The position numbers were made by a program, and so were the translations under genes. Shown in pieces: positions 35,201 to 46,075 of a stretch of DNA of 64,000 nt (positions within the stretch are counted from its first letter, which is position 1; each line of letters starts with the position of its first letter). Location: assembly GCA_001662425.1 (NCBI GenBank), contig BDDC01000002.1, forward strand, positions 188,245-252,244. The letters are read 5' to 3'. The notes beneath the pieces are model-generated. The model was not told where the DNA came from. It saw only the letters and a list, made by a program, of their open reading frames with translations, and made no database searches. This DNA comes from Chlamydomonas sphaeroides. Its lineage: Eukaryota; Chlorophyta; Chlorophyceae; Chlamydomonadales; Chlamydomonadaceae.

Positions 35201-37936
35201 GGTGCTCTACGCGTCTGCGTCCCGGACCAACGGCGTGCAGTCCCTATTCAGCCCCCTATTCAGCCCCCTCCTCGGCCCCCTCCTTGGGATCCCTCTTCGG
35301 CATCCTCTTCGGCCCCCCTCTTCGGCCCCCTCCTTGGGCCCCCTCCTCGACCCCATCCTTGGTCCCCCTCGTCGGCCCACTCTTCGGCCCCCTCCTCGGC
35401 CCCAGCGCTCCTCCGTGCGGCCACGGGTGGTCCGCACCTGGTGGGCTCATCCTGAGGGGGCACGGACGGCGGTGGCAAGGGTGGGGTGGGTCGACTGTGC
35501 CACGTTGCAAAGCAACCCCGGCGCCTGCCGCACGCAATGTGGCTCACTCGGCAACTCCCTCCTCGCCCCCCACCGCCTCGCCCCAGCCACCGCCTTACCA
35601 GGAAGAGCACCGAGGGCTGGGTGATGAGGGCAATGCCCACGTTGGTTCGCTTGGCCTGGCCGCCGCTGATGCCGCGCTTCAGCGGCGAGCCGATGCGCAC
35701 GTCCCTGGGGGCCAGGGGACGAAAGAGGGGAGAGGGGTTGAGGAAGGAGGTGCGGCGGCAGCGGGGTGAGCGCGAGGCCAACACGCACACGTCCCTTTGC
35801 GGCCTAGGGGGCCACAGCGCGCGAGGATGGCGATGGGCGGAGAGAGGGTCGCCCCAGCCGCCAGTGCCCTCCACCTGCTCGCCGCCCTCCTGTTGCCCGC
35901 CCCACCTGCACTTCTCCAGCGCCAGCACCGCTACCAGCCGCTCCACCGCCTCCCGCTTGGAGTCGAGGTGCTCGCTGAGTGGCCTCTTCAGCTCCGCAGT
36001 ATACAGCAGCATCTCGTACACCGTGAGCGTGTCAACCAGCGTGTCTGTCGTACGGGAGGCGGCAGTACGGCGTATGTACGGCACGAAGGCGGGCAGTGCA
36101 CGGTGTAAGAATGCATGGAACACTGTGTGCGTGTCCACCAGCGTGCCTGCGTGTGTTGTACAAGGGGGGAGACGCTGCCCTCGCCACCGCCAAGCTGGGC
36201 TATCGCCCGCATGCGGGGCCCGCCCACGCCCCTGCGCGACACGCCACGACCCGCAACGGCCTTCGCAGCATCAGTTATGAAAAGGGTGGCAACCTTAACG
36301 ACGCAACATTTATGTCCCGCCCTGTCTCCTCTTTGGGGTCGAAGCAGCTCACCAAACTGCTCCACGTATCCGGTGTACCGCCGCAGGAAGCCCCGCGTGG
36401 GCGTGTTGTGCCCGAACAGCAGCGTGCCGCTGGTGGTGCCCTGCGTCTTGCGGCCGGACAGCAGGTCCTGCGGTAGGGGCGGGAGGGCGGAGAGGGGTGG
36501 GGAGGGGCGCCACAGGGGTCTGGAATGGGGTTTGGCACGGGGCAGAGGAACGGCACAGCGTGCCCTGCGTCTTGCGGCCCAGCAGCAGGTCCTGGGGGAG
36601 CGGGAAGGGGGTTGTGGGGGGCGACTCGGCCCGGCCTGGCCCTGTCCGCCCCCGCCCGGCCCCGCCCGGCCATCCAACGCAGCGCCCGCCCGCGTCAGAC
36701 CGGCGCTCCTTCGGCTCCCGGGGCCCAGCACGGCCCTTGCTCGGCCACCAGGGGCGGGCTCTAGGCCTGAGTAACTTGTCCTCAGCCCCAGCCGGGTGTG
36801 ACGAGGAATTGGTAACATATAGGCCGGGTGTTTCCCAGTGTCAGGTAGAACAGAACCCCACACGCGGCACAGCACGTGTGTGGGGGCCCCAGCACCGAGC
36901 CCACCACGTCAAACCCCAGCCGGGTGGGTGCGCCCGGGCCCCGGCCGCGCTCGCGCACCAGGCAGCTCGCGCCAGAAAAGCCCCGGCCGCTACTGAAGGC
37001 ACACCGGTAGGGGTGCCGAGTTGCTGGGAGCAATCAACCCTAGACAGCCCGGCGCACCAGGAAGGTCGTCTTGCCGGAGCCGCTGGGGCCCATCTGCACA
37101 ACAGGAAGGGGGCAGCCGGCAGAGGAGGGCCCGCCCGTCAGCAGCGGCAGTACCAGCAGCAGCAGCAGGGTGTGACCAGCTCCTTGCGACGGAGCATGGA
37201 GGGGTCTGTCCGGGAGAGTTCGCGAGCTGGCGCGGGCCTCAGAAGGCCTGGCCCGCGGCCTGTCACACACAGGGGGCCTGACCCAGCACAACGCCGCAGC
37301 CCGGCTGCTCCAGCCAGGCCGCCAGGCCCCGCTGCTGCTGCCCTCAGGGTACTGCCCTGGAGGGGCCTGCCCCTGGGGGCAGGGAGCCGAGCAAGGCACC
37401 GGGGCCAACAGGGCTGTGCGGCGCGCTACCAGGGCCGCAGCTGGCGCGCCGCGTGCCGCTGCCGCGTGTGTGTTTTGTTTCCTGTTTTGGCCCCACTGGC
37501 CACCGCGCCACGCCGGCGCACCACCGCGGTCATCTGCGCCGGTTCAAACGCGCCAGAGATGCTGTTGAGCAGCTGGACGGTAGTGCCTTTCTTGCTGTTG
37601 CTGGGCACCGTGTAGGATAGGTCCTGTGGCATAAGAGGGGGCCGGGTGCGGGCTGCGGGAGTCGGTGGCCGCATGAAGCGATGGATGGAGGTCGCCACGC
37701 TTGAAACCCCCGGTGAGTGACCGGCACCGTTTGCAGCGTGGCCACGAGCAGCTTGCCTTGAACACGATGCGCAGACGCCTGAACGCCGTGGCGCTGGCGC
37801 TGGGCCGCGACGCGGATGTGACATCGTCTTCGCCGCGCGCGACGTCTACGACGCGTGCCACAGGCGGCGTGAGGGATCCCGCGAGGTCTTTCTGTCGTGA
37901 CTCGTGCATCTCGAGCGCGCCTGACGGTTCGCCCAT
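29231..37936 (-). CDS. ABCG (white/WBC) half-transporter
   Basis: Twenty-three exons, high to low: 37757-37936, 37522-37623, 37058-37093, 36353-36467, 35906-36044, 35599-35704, 35438-35451, 35009-35036, 34662-34803, 34189-34217, 33980-34048, 33657-33719, 32936-33283, 32101-32172, 31868-31913, 31618-31710, 31373-31440, 31188-31252, 30621-30688, 30193-30298, 29942-30008, 29775-29820, 29231-29370; 713 aa, all phases matching. The ATPase comes first: IVFKDLSYTVP, Walker A GPSGSGKT (96-103), signature ISGGQ (203-207), Walker B/D-loop LFLDEPTSGLD (224-234), H-loop ATIHS. A linker with an Ala/Gly/Ser-rich insertion (about 360-430) follows, then membrane helices such as LVIMSLYFG, FLYFWLNLMTTLS, AVPTILAVMLFLSGFLI and LGIIVAFFGGW. 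It should dimerise to export lipids or hydrophobic compounds. The second N gap lies in the intron between 32936 and 32172. Confidence 0.9.
30375..30430 (-). repeat. Decayed copy of ABCG exon 20 start
   Basis: tccaggttggg recurs 126 bp from the exon. The copy reads SPPNLDVAHARHA where the exon has FSPNLDVANAAVP, and the acceptor side (gatgaccgggacgggg) also matches. Confidence 0.8.
31476..31502 (+). repeat. Interstitial telomere-like repeat
   Basis: ttcaggg, two perfect tttaggg units and ttcagg in a row, inside ABCG intron 16 (31441-31617). Plant-type telomere units are TTTAGGG. Confidence 0.6.
32201..32592. other. Assembly gap (392 N) in an ABCG intron
   Basis: Flanked by ggggaggg-type purine-rich sequence. 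The exons on both sides (ending LMLLK and starting YRTTRNYQ) join in phase and in family order, so no coding sequence needs to be in the gap. Confidence 0.9.
33535..33565 (-). repeat. Decayed copy of ABCG exon 12 end
   Basis: cctgcgccaggtcgctgcgg is shared exactly with 33656-33675 (SRSDLAQ and its donor), 121 bp away. Confidence 0.85.
34171..34191 (-). repeat. Splice-site direct repeat bounding ABCG intron 10
   Basis: gagccggtagccgcatacct here resembles cggccggcagccgcacacct at 34031-34050. One copy is the donor of exon 10, the other the acceptor and start of exon 11, 140 bp apart. Confidence 0.75.
35245..35405. repeat. Degenerate C-rich minisatellite in ABCG intron 7
   Basis: Roughly ten units of about 15 bp of the form (c)ccctccttgggc / ccctcttcggc, within the intron between the 14-nt and 28-nt exons. 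Confidence 0.8.
36561..36605 (-). repeat. Decayed copy of ABCG exon 4 start
   Basis: The copy reads DLLLGRKTQGT with an AG acceptor where the exon has DLLSGRKTQGT; it is 124 bp upstream in transcription direction. Confidence 0.85.
36835..36876. repeat. 42-bp dispersed element, copy 2 (ABCG intron)
   Basis: Partner of 25918-25959, in ABCG intron 3 and in the same orientation relative to the host gene. Confidence 0.85.
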
Positions 37937-38448
37937 TCTTCTTCTTCCGTCGCGCGTCGAAGGAGACCGAGTCAAGGCAGCATCACTAGTGGTAGAAATG
38001 CGACGAGGTGGTGAGTCGTGAAGGTGGTTCGTGCGGAGAACGGGTTACTTGGCGTAAGCGATTACGGGAACGCACCAACGCGTGCGGAGCGGCCGTGCAG
38101 CACTTGGAGGCTAGGGCGGGTCTAGATTGCGCGAGTGGGCTGGAGACAGGAAGGTTCATAGGCGGTTTCACAAGGTGAGGAAAGGGTGCGTCATTGCCAC
38201 GAACCGTAGCCGGTCCGTCGTCAGCCCCCGAACGTTCCCGACCTGTGAACACCTGGCAGGCAGGGGGCCAACGCGCTCGGCAAGCACGTTGAGCCCCGAG
38301 CCGCAACAATCCATGAATACCTGGGCGGCGCAACCACTTCGCGTTTTCACCCTTGCGTTGGCAGCACAGGGCTCACGGCAAGTACATGTCACAGCGCCTA
38401 AGCAGGCCGCACCACGCCGCCGCACGCCGCACGCCGCCACCGCCACCG
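37937..38448. other. Intergenic, ABCG promoter side and MFS 3' side
   Basis: Contains the chimeric MFS fragment at 38244-38293; otherwise nothing recognised. Confidence 0.5.
38244..38293 (-). repeat. Chimeric mini-copy of MFS exon 1 and exon 2 edges
   Basis: One half (ctgtgaacacctggca...cagggggc) matches the MFS intron 1 acceptor plus exon 2 start at about 43188-43214. The other half (gccaacgcgctcggcaag) matches exon 1 at about 43490-43508. The intervening exon and intron sequence is missing. Confidence 0.75.
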
Positions 38449-41400
38449 CTACACCTCGCCCCGCCCCACGGCCGCGCCCGACCCGCCGGCCGCCGCGCCG
38501 CTCCTCCCGCCTGCATCGCCACGCACCGCGTCCGAACCCCCGTCCCCGCCCCCCGCCCCAGCCCCAGCCAGCAAGGGCGCCTGCTCGCCCCACGCCCCAT
38601 CGCCCCCTCGCGTCCCGGCCCCACCACCGCCACCGCCCTCCACACCCACTCCACACCCGCCAACAAAGCCCAGCGCCTGCGCCCCTCCAAGCGCCCCGCC
38701 AACAGCCGCCCCTCCCAGCGCCGCCCCTTCCAGGTCGTACCCCACACCGTTCGCCTCCACGGCCGCTGACCCGGCCACAGCAGCGGCGCCGGCGCCCCGC
38801 CGCCGCCGGGCCCCCGAGCGCCAGGCGCCCGACAGCGCGGCGGCGGTGGTGCGGTGCGAGCCTGCCTCCAGCTCCTGCGGTCCACATGGGGGCAGAGGAG
38901 CGGCGCGCACAAGGTCGGATGCGCACGAGGGAGGTACAAGTGGGAGCGCGCGTGCGAGCAAAGTGCGGTGTGCGCAAGCCAGCATGCTTCGGGCGCAGCT
39001 TCCCCTTCCCCTCCTCCCCCTCCTGCCCCTCCTACCCCTGCCCGCCCTCTTCCCCCTCCTTCCCCCACCTGCAGGCTCTCCGGCTGCGGCGCCCCCTTGG
39101 TCTCCGGCAGCAGCACCACCAGGCAGCCGGCGGTAACCGTGACGGAGCCCATGAGCCAGAAGGGCAGCGCGGGCATGCCTGGGGGCGGGGCGGGGAGGAC
39201 GGGGGAGTGGGAGGAGCGTGTGTTCGTTTCAAGTCGAGTAACACGCAAGTGTGTGTATCGGGCAGCGCGACGGAGCCCGTAGGGCAGCGCGGGCAGGCCT
39301 GGGGGGAAGGAGGGCGGGGGGCCTGAAGGGCGACGCAACAGGGAGCACGCCGCTGTTAGGCAGAGGGAGGTGTCCCGGCACTCGAGCCCGGGCGCTCCAC
39401 GAAGCTCCGCCCGCCCCTTCGCGCACCCGTGGCCGAGCCCAGCAGGAACACGAAGGGCGCCGCCACGCCGCCCACACGAGCGCCCTGAAGGTGGCGGACG
39501 GGGAAGGAGGCAGGGGGCAGGCAGGTGGCGGGGCCGTGTCGGCGTCACGGGAAGCGACATCGTGCTGTAATATCGGATCTTGTTGGCAAACTGCCACCAT
39601 GAATCGGCATCCCTCCATGCGATGCCTGCTACACCTTTCGCTTTCGACAGCGGGCGGCGCACCCGGAGCAAGGTGCCGCATAGCCCATCGCACATCGCCC
39701 ATATGATCACAGCAGTGTCAACATACATGTGACAGTGTGCCGCTGCCGTGACATGCGTATCAGCATAGAATACGATGCGACCTGCACAGCTGCGAGCTGC
39801 CGCACCTGGAATATGATGCCGCACAGCAGCGAGCGGGCCGAGGTGGGGAACACTTCTGCGCAGTACACCACTGGGGGTGGGTGTGGGAGGAGGAGCCGGC
39901 AGGAGGGCACTGAGGCTGAGGGCGGGGGCAGAGGAGGGGAGGGGCCGCGGCGGCAGCTGGAGGCGCGCCGCCAGCCAGGGGACCCTCGGCGCTGCCTCAC
40001 CCAGCACGCTCCAGGCGCCGGAGCAGCCGAACTTGCCCAGCATCGCCAGCAGCACCTGCGGCCATGGGGCGCGGGGTGGGGGCAGGGAGCGGCGGAGGGG
40101 CTTGGGGCAACGGAGCGTGGGCCGGGAGGGACGGCCTGTCATGACCCACATCATGATCCACATCATGACCCACATCATGACCCACATCGGCCCAAGCCCC
40201 AGTCGACCGCCAGCGACCGCAGTCATCCGCTACCTGAGCGCTGGACCGCCCTCACGCCGACCCGCACCTGCAGCACCAGGGCCGTGCCCCCCACCCCCAC
40301 GCCCACACACTTATACACACACACGCCCCTCGCACCCCCGCCCGCCCCCACCTGCAGCACCGGCATGCCGCCCGCCAGGCCGCAGCCGATGCAGGCGGCG
40401 CCGCTGACGGCCATGCCGCCCAGCACCAGCGCGGTGCGGCCGGTGCGGTCGATGAGAGCGCCCACCACAGCAGCAGCGGGCGCCTCGGCCAGCGAGATGA
40501 GGAAGAACGACAGGTACAGCGAACCGGGGATGTACGACAGCGCGAAGCCGATGCCGTAGTAGGCTGCGAGTGCGAGTGTACGGCAGGCGGCCGGCGGGTT
40601 TTGGGTAGGAGGCCGAAAGGACAGGGCCATGGCGGGCAGGTGCTAGGGTTCAGAGTGGATGGGGAGGGCCACGCGACGCAGTGCCACCCACGCGCGCACC
40701 GCGTGTAGCGGCATAGCGCACAGCTGCACACGCATTCAACAGCATGCAACAGAGCAGACGCAGTCCCGAGCTCCCCTGGCGGCGGCACCCACCTAGGACC
40801 AGGGTGCACAGTGCGAAGGACAGCACGCCAAAGTAGCGCAGCACGAGACGGTGAGTCAGCACGTCCGACAGCCGTTGGTGGTTGTCGTGCGGCGATTGGG
40901 GCTTGCAGGTGGTGGTTGCTGAGGTGGCAGCGGCGGTGACGGCGCCGGCGGCGGCCCCCGTGCAGGCGCTCGCCACCAGCGCCCCCCGCTGCAGCGTCGC
41001 CGCCTTGTGAACCCAGCGGTGCGGCGGCGCCGCCGGCCAGTCCGACTGCTGCTGTGACGGCGGCGGTCCGGCGGCAAGCGCCGCTGAGGAGCACTCCTCA
41101 GCCGCCTTCGAGGCGCCGGCGGGCCGCAGCAATGACACCCGGTCGTCACCGCTGGCGTCAGCGCCGTCGCATGCGCCATTGACACCGCCGCCGCCGCCAT
41201 TGATGCCGCCCTTGCCGCCCTTGTCGCCTGCGCCCCCGCCGCCCCAGCCGTAGGCGCTGTCGTCAGAGACCGCGCACTCGCCATCCCTGCCGCCCTCCGG
41301 GCTTGCCCCCACTGCCGCCACCTTCCCAGCCCCCGCCTTCCCCTCCTCCGCAGCGCATCCCTCCTCCGCAGCGCCCTCCTCGCCCGCCAACGCCGCCTCG

Positions 41401-43526
41401 ATCGCCGCCGCGCTCGACTCCGGCCCCTTCCGGCCATTTAGCGCCGCCATCCGGGCCAGCGCCGCCGCCGCGTCGGCCCGCCGGCCCGCCGCCGCCAGCC
41501 AGCGCGGCGACTCGGGCACCAGCGGCGCCGTGGCCAGGAAGGCGGCTGCCAGGCCGGCGGTGATGAGGGTGAGGGCGCGCCAGCCCGGCACGAGGGCGGC
41601 GAGCAGCGCCAGCAGGCACTCTTGGGAGGGCACACAGGCAGGGAGCGGCGGGGCGGGCGGGGCGTATCAGGGCGTGCTTAGCAACGCCGGAAGACAAGCT
41701 GGGGGCAGCACGGTCTGCGGCGGCGGATAGGGCGGGGAGGTTGGCGGCCGGCGGCTAGGCGCCGAGGCGGCTGGCGGGCGGTCGTCGAACGGCGACGGGC
41801 AGTTAGCGCCAGTTTCGTCCGCACCTCCCGCTATGAAGAAGGACTGCGTGAGGATGCCCACGCGGCCGCGGTAGTCTGGCCCCACCTGTCGAGAATGGCA
41901 ACAGCAGGACCAGGCGGGGCGGGGCGGGGCGGGGAGCCCAGACCCGGGGCTGTCAGCGCAGCTAGCGACTAGCCGGAGTTGGCAGCGCCGGTTGAGGTGG
42001 AGGGCGAGGCGCGCCGCGCGGTTGGGAGGGCGCTGTCGGCCGCAGGGCCTGATGCATTCCAGGCCTTGCCCCAGCCGCCAGGTGTCCCCCAAGGGGGAGC
42101 ACCGTGTGGGCCCCACCACCCACACCGCCAAGCGCCGGCGCCCCAGCAGCCGCGCCCACTGCGGCGCAGTGCGCAGCTTTGCACACCATCGCCCCCCACC
42201 GCACCAGCTCCGTGACCAGCACGACCTGCGGGGGGAGCGGGGAAAGCCGGCGGCGTGTCGGGTCGGGTGGGGTCGGGTGAGGCCGCAGTAGCTTGCGTGG
42301 CTGCAGGGGGGCGCATGTTATGGCTGGGCCGCCAAGTCCCGCCGGGACCAGCGCCAGCGCTTGGCGTGCCAGCCCCCAGCAACCCGACCCACGCGTCCCT
42401 GGGACCCATGTCCCGGCTCGTCAAAGCCAGGTCCCCATTCCCGTGGCTCGCATTTACATACTGTACGTAGACCACGACGGTACTCACGTCCGCTATGGCC
42501 ATGCCCTGGATGGCGGCCGCGCCCGCCACCCGGAACACCGCGTGCAGCCAGAAGGACGGCGCCAGCGCCTCGCCCGCGGTGCACAGCACGCCCAGCGCGG
42601 TGCAGCCAAACATGCTCAGCCGGCGGCCGCGCGCGTCGGACAGCGCGCCGAAGGCGGTGCCGCCGGCGGCCAGCCCCACAAAGTAGATGGCATTGAGCAG
42701 GCTGACGAGCCACTCCTTGCCTGCGGCAGTGAGGCGAATGATGGCGCTCAGGTACAGCACGCGGTGCAGGGTTGAAGTGGGCGGGGCAAGAGGTGTCGAT
42801 GGAATCGGCTGCAGTTCCTGCCTACGCGCGCGCAAGCGGCCGTGCGCCGTGCGCCCCTGCCGTACAGTACGATATACGACAGATACCGTACTGTGACGTT
42901 CTCTTGGCATGACGTACCGCAAGTCAGGCCGTACGTGGTGAGCAGCGAGGAGCCCGGGTGGGTCCAGAGTGTGGAGCCGGGCGGCAGTGCGCAGAAGGCC
43001 TCCCGCAGCTCGGCTGGGGGCAGCGCCGCCGCCGCGGCGCCGGGCGGCGGGAAGGCCGCGGCGCGGAGGGCGCTGCAGGCAGATGGGGCTTGGGCGGCGA
43101 CGGACGCGGAGGCGGCGAGCGGGCCGTCGCTGGCGGCGGCGGTGACGGACGCGCATTGCCACTGCCCCCCGACGATGGGGTCCTGAGCTGTGAACACCTG
43201 GCAGTCAGGGGGCACAATTGGGTGTGGGGATTGAGCGCTATCGCGATAACCACACGTAACTGATGGGGCGTGGTCGGGCGACGCGGGCGGTCTTCTGGCG
43301 GGGTGGGTGCTTCTACCGTGCCGGGGAGGTCGGCGGGGTGTGGGTGGTTACGCCGCTCGTGCCCGTCGCTGCGACCGATAGAGGGCGAAGCGCGCCGTAC
43401 CATCGTCATGAGGATGCTCGCCATGGCGATATGCGATAGCGACGCTAGGCAGAGGTAGACCAGCTGCGCGCGCCCAAATGCGCCAACGCGCTCGGCAAGG
43501 ACGTCGTCAAATGAGGGAACCGTCAT
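38449..43526 (-). CDS. MFS transporter, SLC22/sugar-porter-like
   Basis: Twelve exons, high to low: 43401-43526, 42918-43197, 42488-42720, 42205-42225, 41825-41885, 40793-41620, 40352-40563, 40001-40055, 39806-39870, 39427-39484, 39069-39178, 38449-38874; 824 aa, all phases matching. The start is MTVPSFDDVLAERVGAFGRA. MFS landmarks: GALSDARGRR after helix 2, VGPDYRGRVGILTQ, PESPRWL (276-282) after helix 6, GALIDRTGR after helix 8, and LPETKG after helix 12. The N-terminal loop between helices 1 and 2 is long (about 43-135), as in organic cation transporters. The central cytoplasmic loop is about 200 residues of Ala/Gly/Glu-rich sequence, longer than usual. The C-terminal tail of about 140 residues is Gly/Ala-rich. 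Substrate (organic ion, phosphate or sugar) cannot be told. One exon is only 21 nt (VVLVTEL). Confidence 0.88.
39269..39310 (-). repeat. Decayed copy of MFS exon 11 start
   Basis: gacggagccc and gggcagcgcgggca recur 128 bp upstream of the real exon. The copy reads GLPALPYGL where the exon has GMPALPFWL. Confidence 0.8.
40141..40188. repeat. 12-bp tandem repeat in MFS intron 7
   Basis: Four units of atgacccacatc, one with a single change. Confidence 0.95.
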
Positions 43527-44639
43527 GGCTGATTCGCTATTCACGATAGTAGAGTTGACTTAGGCTTGCGGGGGATGTTGAAGTCGCGCGAGCGACAGCG
43601 ACTCGCATGTCGCCAGATTTCGTTGACGCGCCGACACGCTGATGTGTGCCGCAAGCGGAGTGTACATGTCAAGCCGTGTTGACGCGGGGCCGCTGTTGCA
43701 GTCGCGCGGTGGGCGGGCTCAAGGAAACCGCAGCAACCTCCGGACGCCGTGGCGAACGCGGCCGAACCCGGCCCTACCCGGCCCCCCGCCCCCTGCACAT
43801 GCACACGCACATGCTCCCTTTACCTCTTCTGTACCCTTGTGTGCCGCTGCTATACTCATGTCGTGACCTGTTGCGGGCTATCGAAAACCAGCCATACGGC
43901 GTCGTGTGGCTGCAGGCCCAGGGCGCGCCCACATGACGAGGAGCGGATGGTGTGCCGCGAAGGGCCGCGACTGAGGCCCAGGGGAGGGGACGGACATCGG
44001 AACCCCCTACCGTGTAATACTGGTGTTATACACTGTCAATTGTCACTTTCCAAAATGCAGAGACTTGCGCCGTTCTGGCGGCACATTCCGTCAAGCGGAC
44101 TGACGCCAGCGCGCGCTCCCCTTTCCCCGCTGCACTCCACCTACATCCACTCCGCCACGCCTGTGACCCTTCATCCATGTTGCTTTTCTCCGTGGTGCCC
44201 GAGCGTGCGCTGACATCCGCGGCCCTGCCCACGCTCAAGGCTCGACACCCCCAAACGCCCCGCCCACGTGCCCGCTGTCCTGCCGCCTGCCTCGTCGCCC
44301 CAAGCCCCGTCGCGGCCCGCTGGTGAGGCGGCTGGGGGCGCGGTACAATCCTATTTCTCCTTCCCGTTGGTAGTAATCTTGATCTCCTATCTCCCCGGCG
44401 GCTCTCTTGGCGCTGAGCACCTAGGCAGCTGGCATACGGAGGGATGGCGTCACCAGCTATGCCCAGGAGGCTCCTGGCTACGACGACACCCCGCTTGCCA
44501 ACCTACCCGGTCGGCATCCCGTGTAACGGTAGTCATCCCGTGCACCTGGGCCGCATAACCCTACGCACAGTATGTAGCACGTGTGGCAGCGGCCCCCGTT
44601 GCCCCCGTCGCCCAGGCCTGGGATGCCTGCCTCCCCTCG

Positions 44640-45000
44640 CCGCGCAGGCAGGAAGGGGATGAGAGCGCTGGCGCTACCGTAGCGCAGCAGCACACGGCGC
44701 CAGGCGGTCGCGCTGCCGGCCGCTGGGTGCTAGATTGCGCTGCAACCGTAGCACACGTTGAAACCCCATCCGTGCAGACCCCGTGGCCCGAGCTCTGTGT
44801 CGCCGCGGCCTCAGGGCCCCCCCCTTGCGTCCCTGCTGCCGGACGGGCCGTTCGAGGTGTGGGGGGAGATGGCGCGTGTTGTGGCAACGGCCCCCACACA
44901 CGGCGTGGGGAGAGCGACCTGGTAGCGCACTGGCTGGCGCAGGTGGGAAGGCGGCAGGCAGGGCAGCGCAAGGGATGGCCTCCGTGACCGCCTACTCCTG
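44640..45000 (+). repeat. Decayed segmental copy of SirB1-like intron 6, exon 7 and intron 7
   Basis: GPFEVWGEMARVVATA here matches GPLELWGELARVVATA of exon 7 at 58858-58983. A frameshift follows, then gagagcgacctggtagcgca in the other frame. Similarity extends into the flanking introns, so it is a DNA-level copy. Confidence 0.7.
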
Positions 45001-45114
45001 CAAACTGCTCAACCCCACGGGCCGCAGCCTCACGTACTTTGAGACACTCGACCCCCAAGTCCCCTACATTTCTGCGACCTCCCGTACTCCCGCCCGCCCA
45101 ACCCAACGCCCTAC

Positions 45115-45990
45115 GGCGCACATGAGCGCCAGCTCAAACATGGCGTTGAAGAAGTTGGGGAAGTCCTCGGGGGGGGGGCGGGGGAGGACAGGGGAGCTGG
45201 GGGATAGGTGTAAGGACCACCGGTGGGTGTGGGTGCGGTCCAGGTTGGGTGCGTGCGGCTGCCCAGCTGGTGCGGGGTGGGGGGGGGAAGCGCCCGGCTG
45301 CAGCCTCGCTCACAGCAACGCCCGGCGGCCTGTGCCCCACAGTGGCCCCTGGCCACCTTCCCCAGGCCACCTCCCCCACCGCCCCTCCGTCCCCACCATG
45401 CACGTCAGCCCCTCGGTGTCGTCCAGCCAGTCCCGTCATGGGGGTGGGGGTGGGGGGCGGCAGAGGGGCGTCGTGACGATGGGTGTGGGGCGCAGGGCGA
45501 TGGCCCGGCGTTGCCCGCCTGTGTGCCCGTGTCCTGGCCCTGCCCGCCCCCTCCTCGGCCCCTCCTCCCTGCCCGCCCCCTCCTCGGCCCCCCACACTCC
45601 CCGAGGGGTCGTGGTCGGGGTCCGGCTTGAGCCCGTACCGCGGCAGCAGGGCCTACGCAGCGGCCCTGGAGAGGGGGTGCGCGGAGCGGGGCGCGGAGGC
45701 GGACATGGTGGGCAGCTTGCAAACTCTGCCGACGACCCATGCTCCCTGGAGAGTATTTGCGGTAGCGGCTGCCTGTGGCGGCCGCAGAGCTGGGGCCCGT
45801 GCGTGCAGGTTGTATCCACCCAACAAAGGCACGCCGCGGCTCCTGTGCTCTCCCCTCCACTCCCTTCCCCCCAGCTCCCCCCCTCCCGCACCAGCGTGAC
45901 GGTGTGATCCATAGTAACTTGGCAGGCCCCATGCGGTCCTTGAGCACTGGGCCAGTCTGGCCGCGGCCGGCCACTGTGGCCAGCACTTCG
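45115..45990 (-). pseudogene. Fragments of a possible ion-channel gene
   Basis: Minus-strand pieces that look coding but could not be joined: VYIAEVLATVAGRGQTGPV (about 45990), YALLPRYGLKPDPDHDPSG (about 45600-45660), DWLDDTEGLTCMVG (about 45400-45440) and EDFPNFFNAMFELALM (about 45120-45168). The last resembles the pore-helix entry of voltage-gated or two-pore cation channels. I cannot show intact splicing or a start, so it may be a decayed gene or a few exons of a real one. Confidence 0.25.
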
Positions 45991-46075
45991 GCGATGTACA
46001 CAATAAGCTGTTATGGAATAGAGATATAGCTGACACTAATAATCCGTGGGCTGCGTCCTATAATAGACGTCGAGG

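Larger units (their letters stand above)
43527..46075. other. Gene-poor, repeat-bearing region
   Basis: Includes the MFS promoter, a decayed copy of the SirB1-like gene (about 44640-45000) and channel-like fragments on the minus strand (45115-45990). No intact gene seen. Confidence 0.5.

Noticed and set aside
39997..40185. Frame with HDVGHDVDHDVGHD repeat
   Set aside because: Translation of the 12-bp intronic tandem repeat at 40141-40188.
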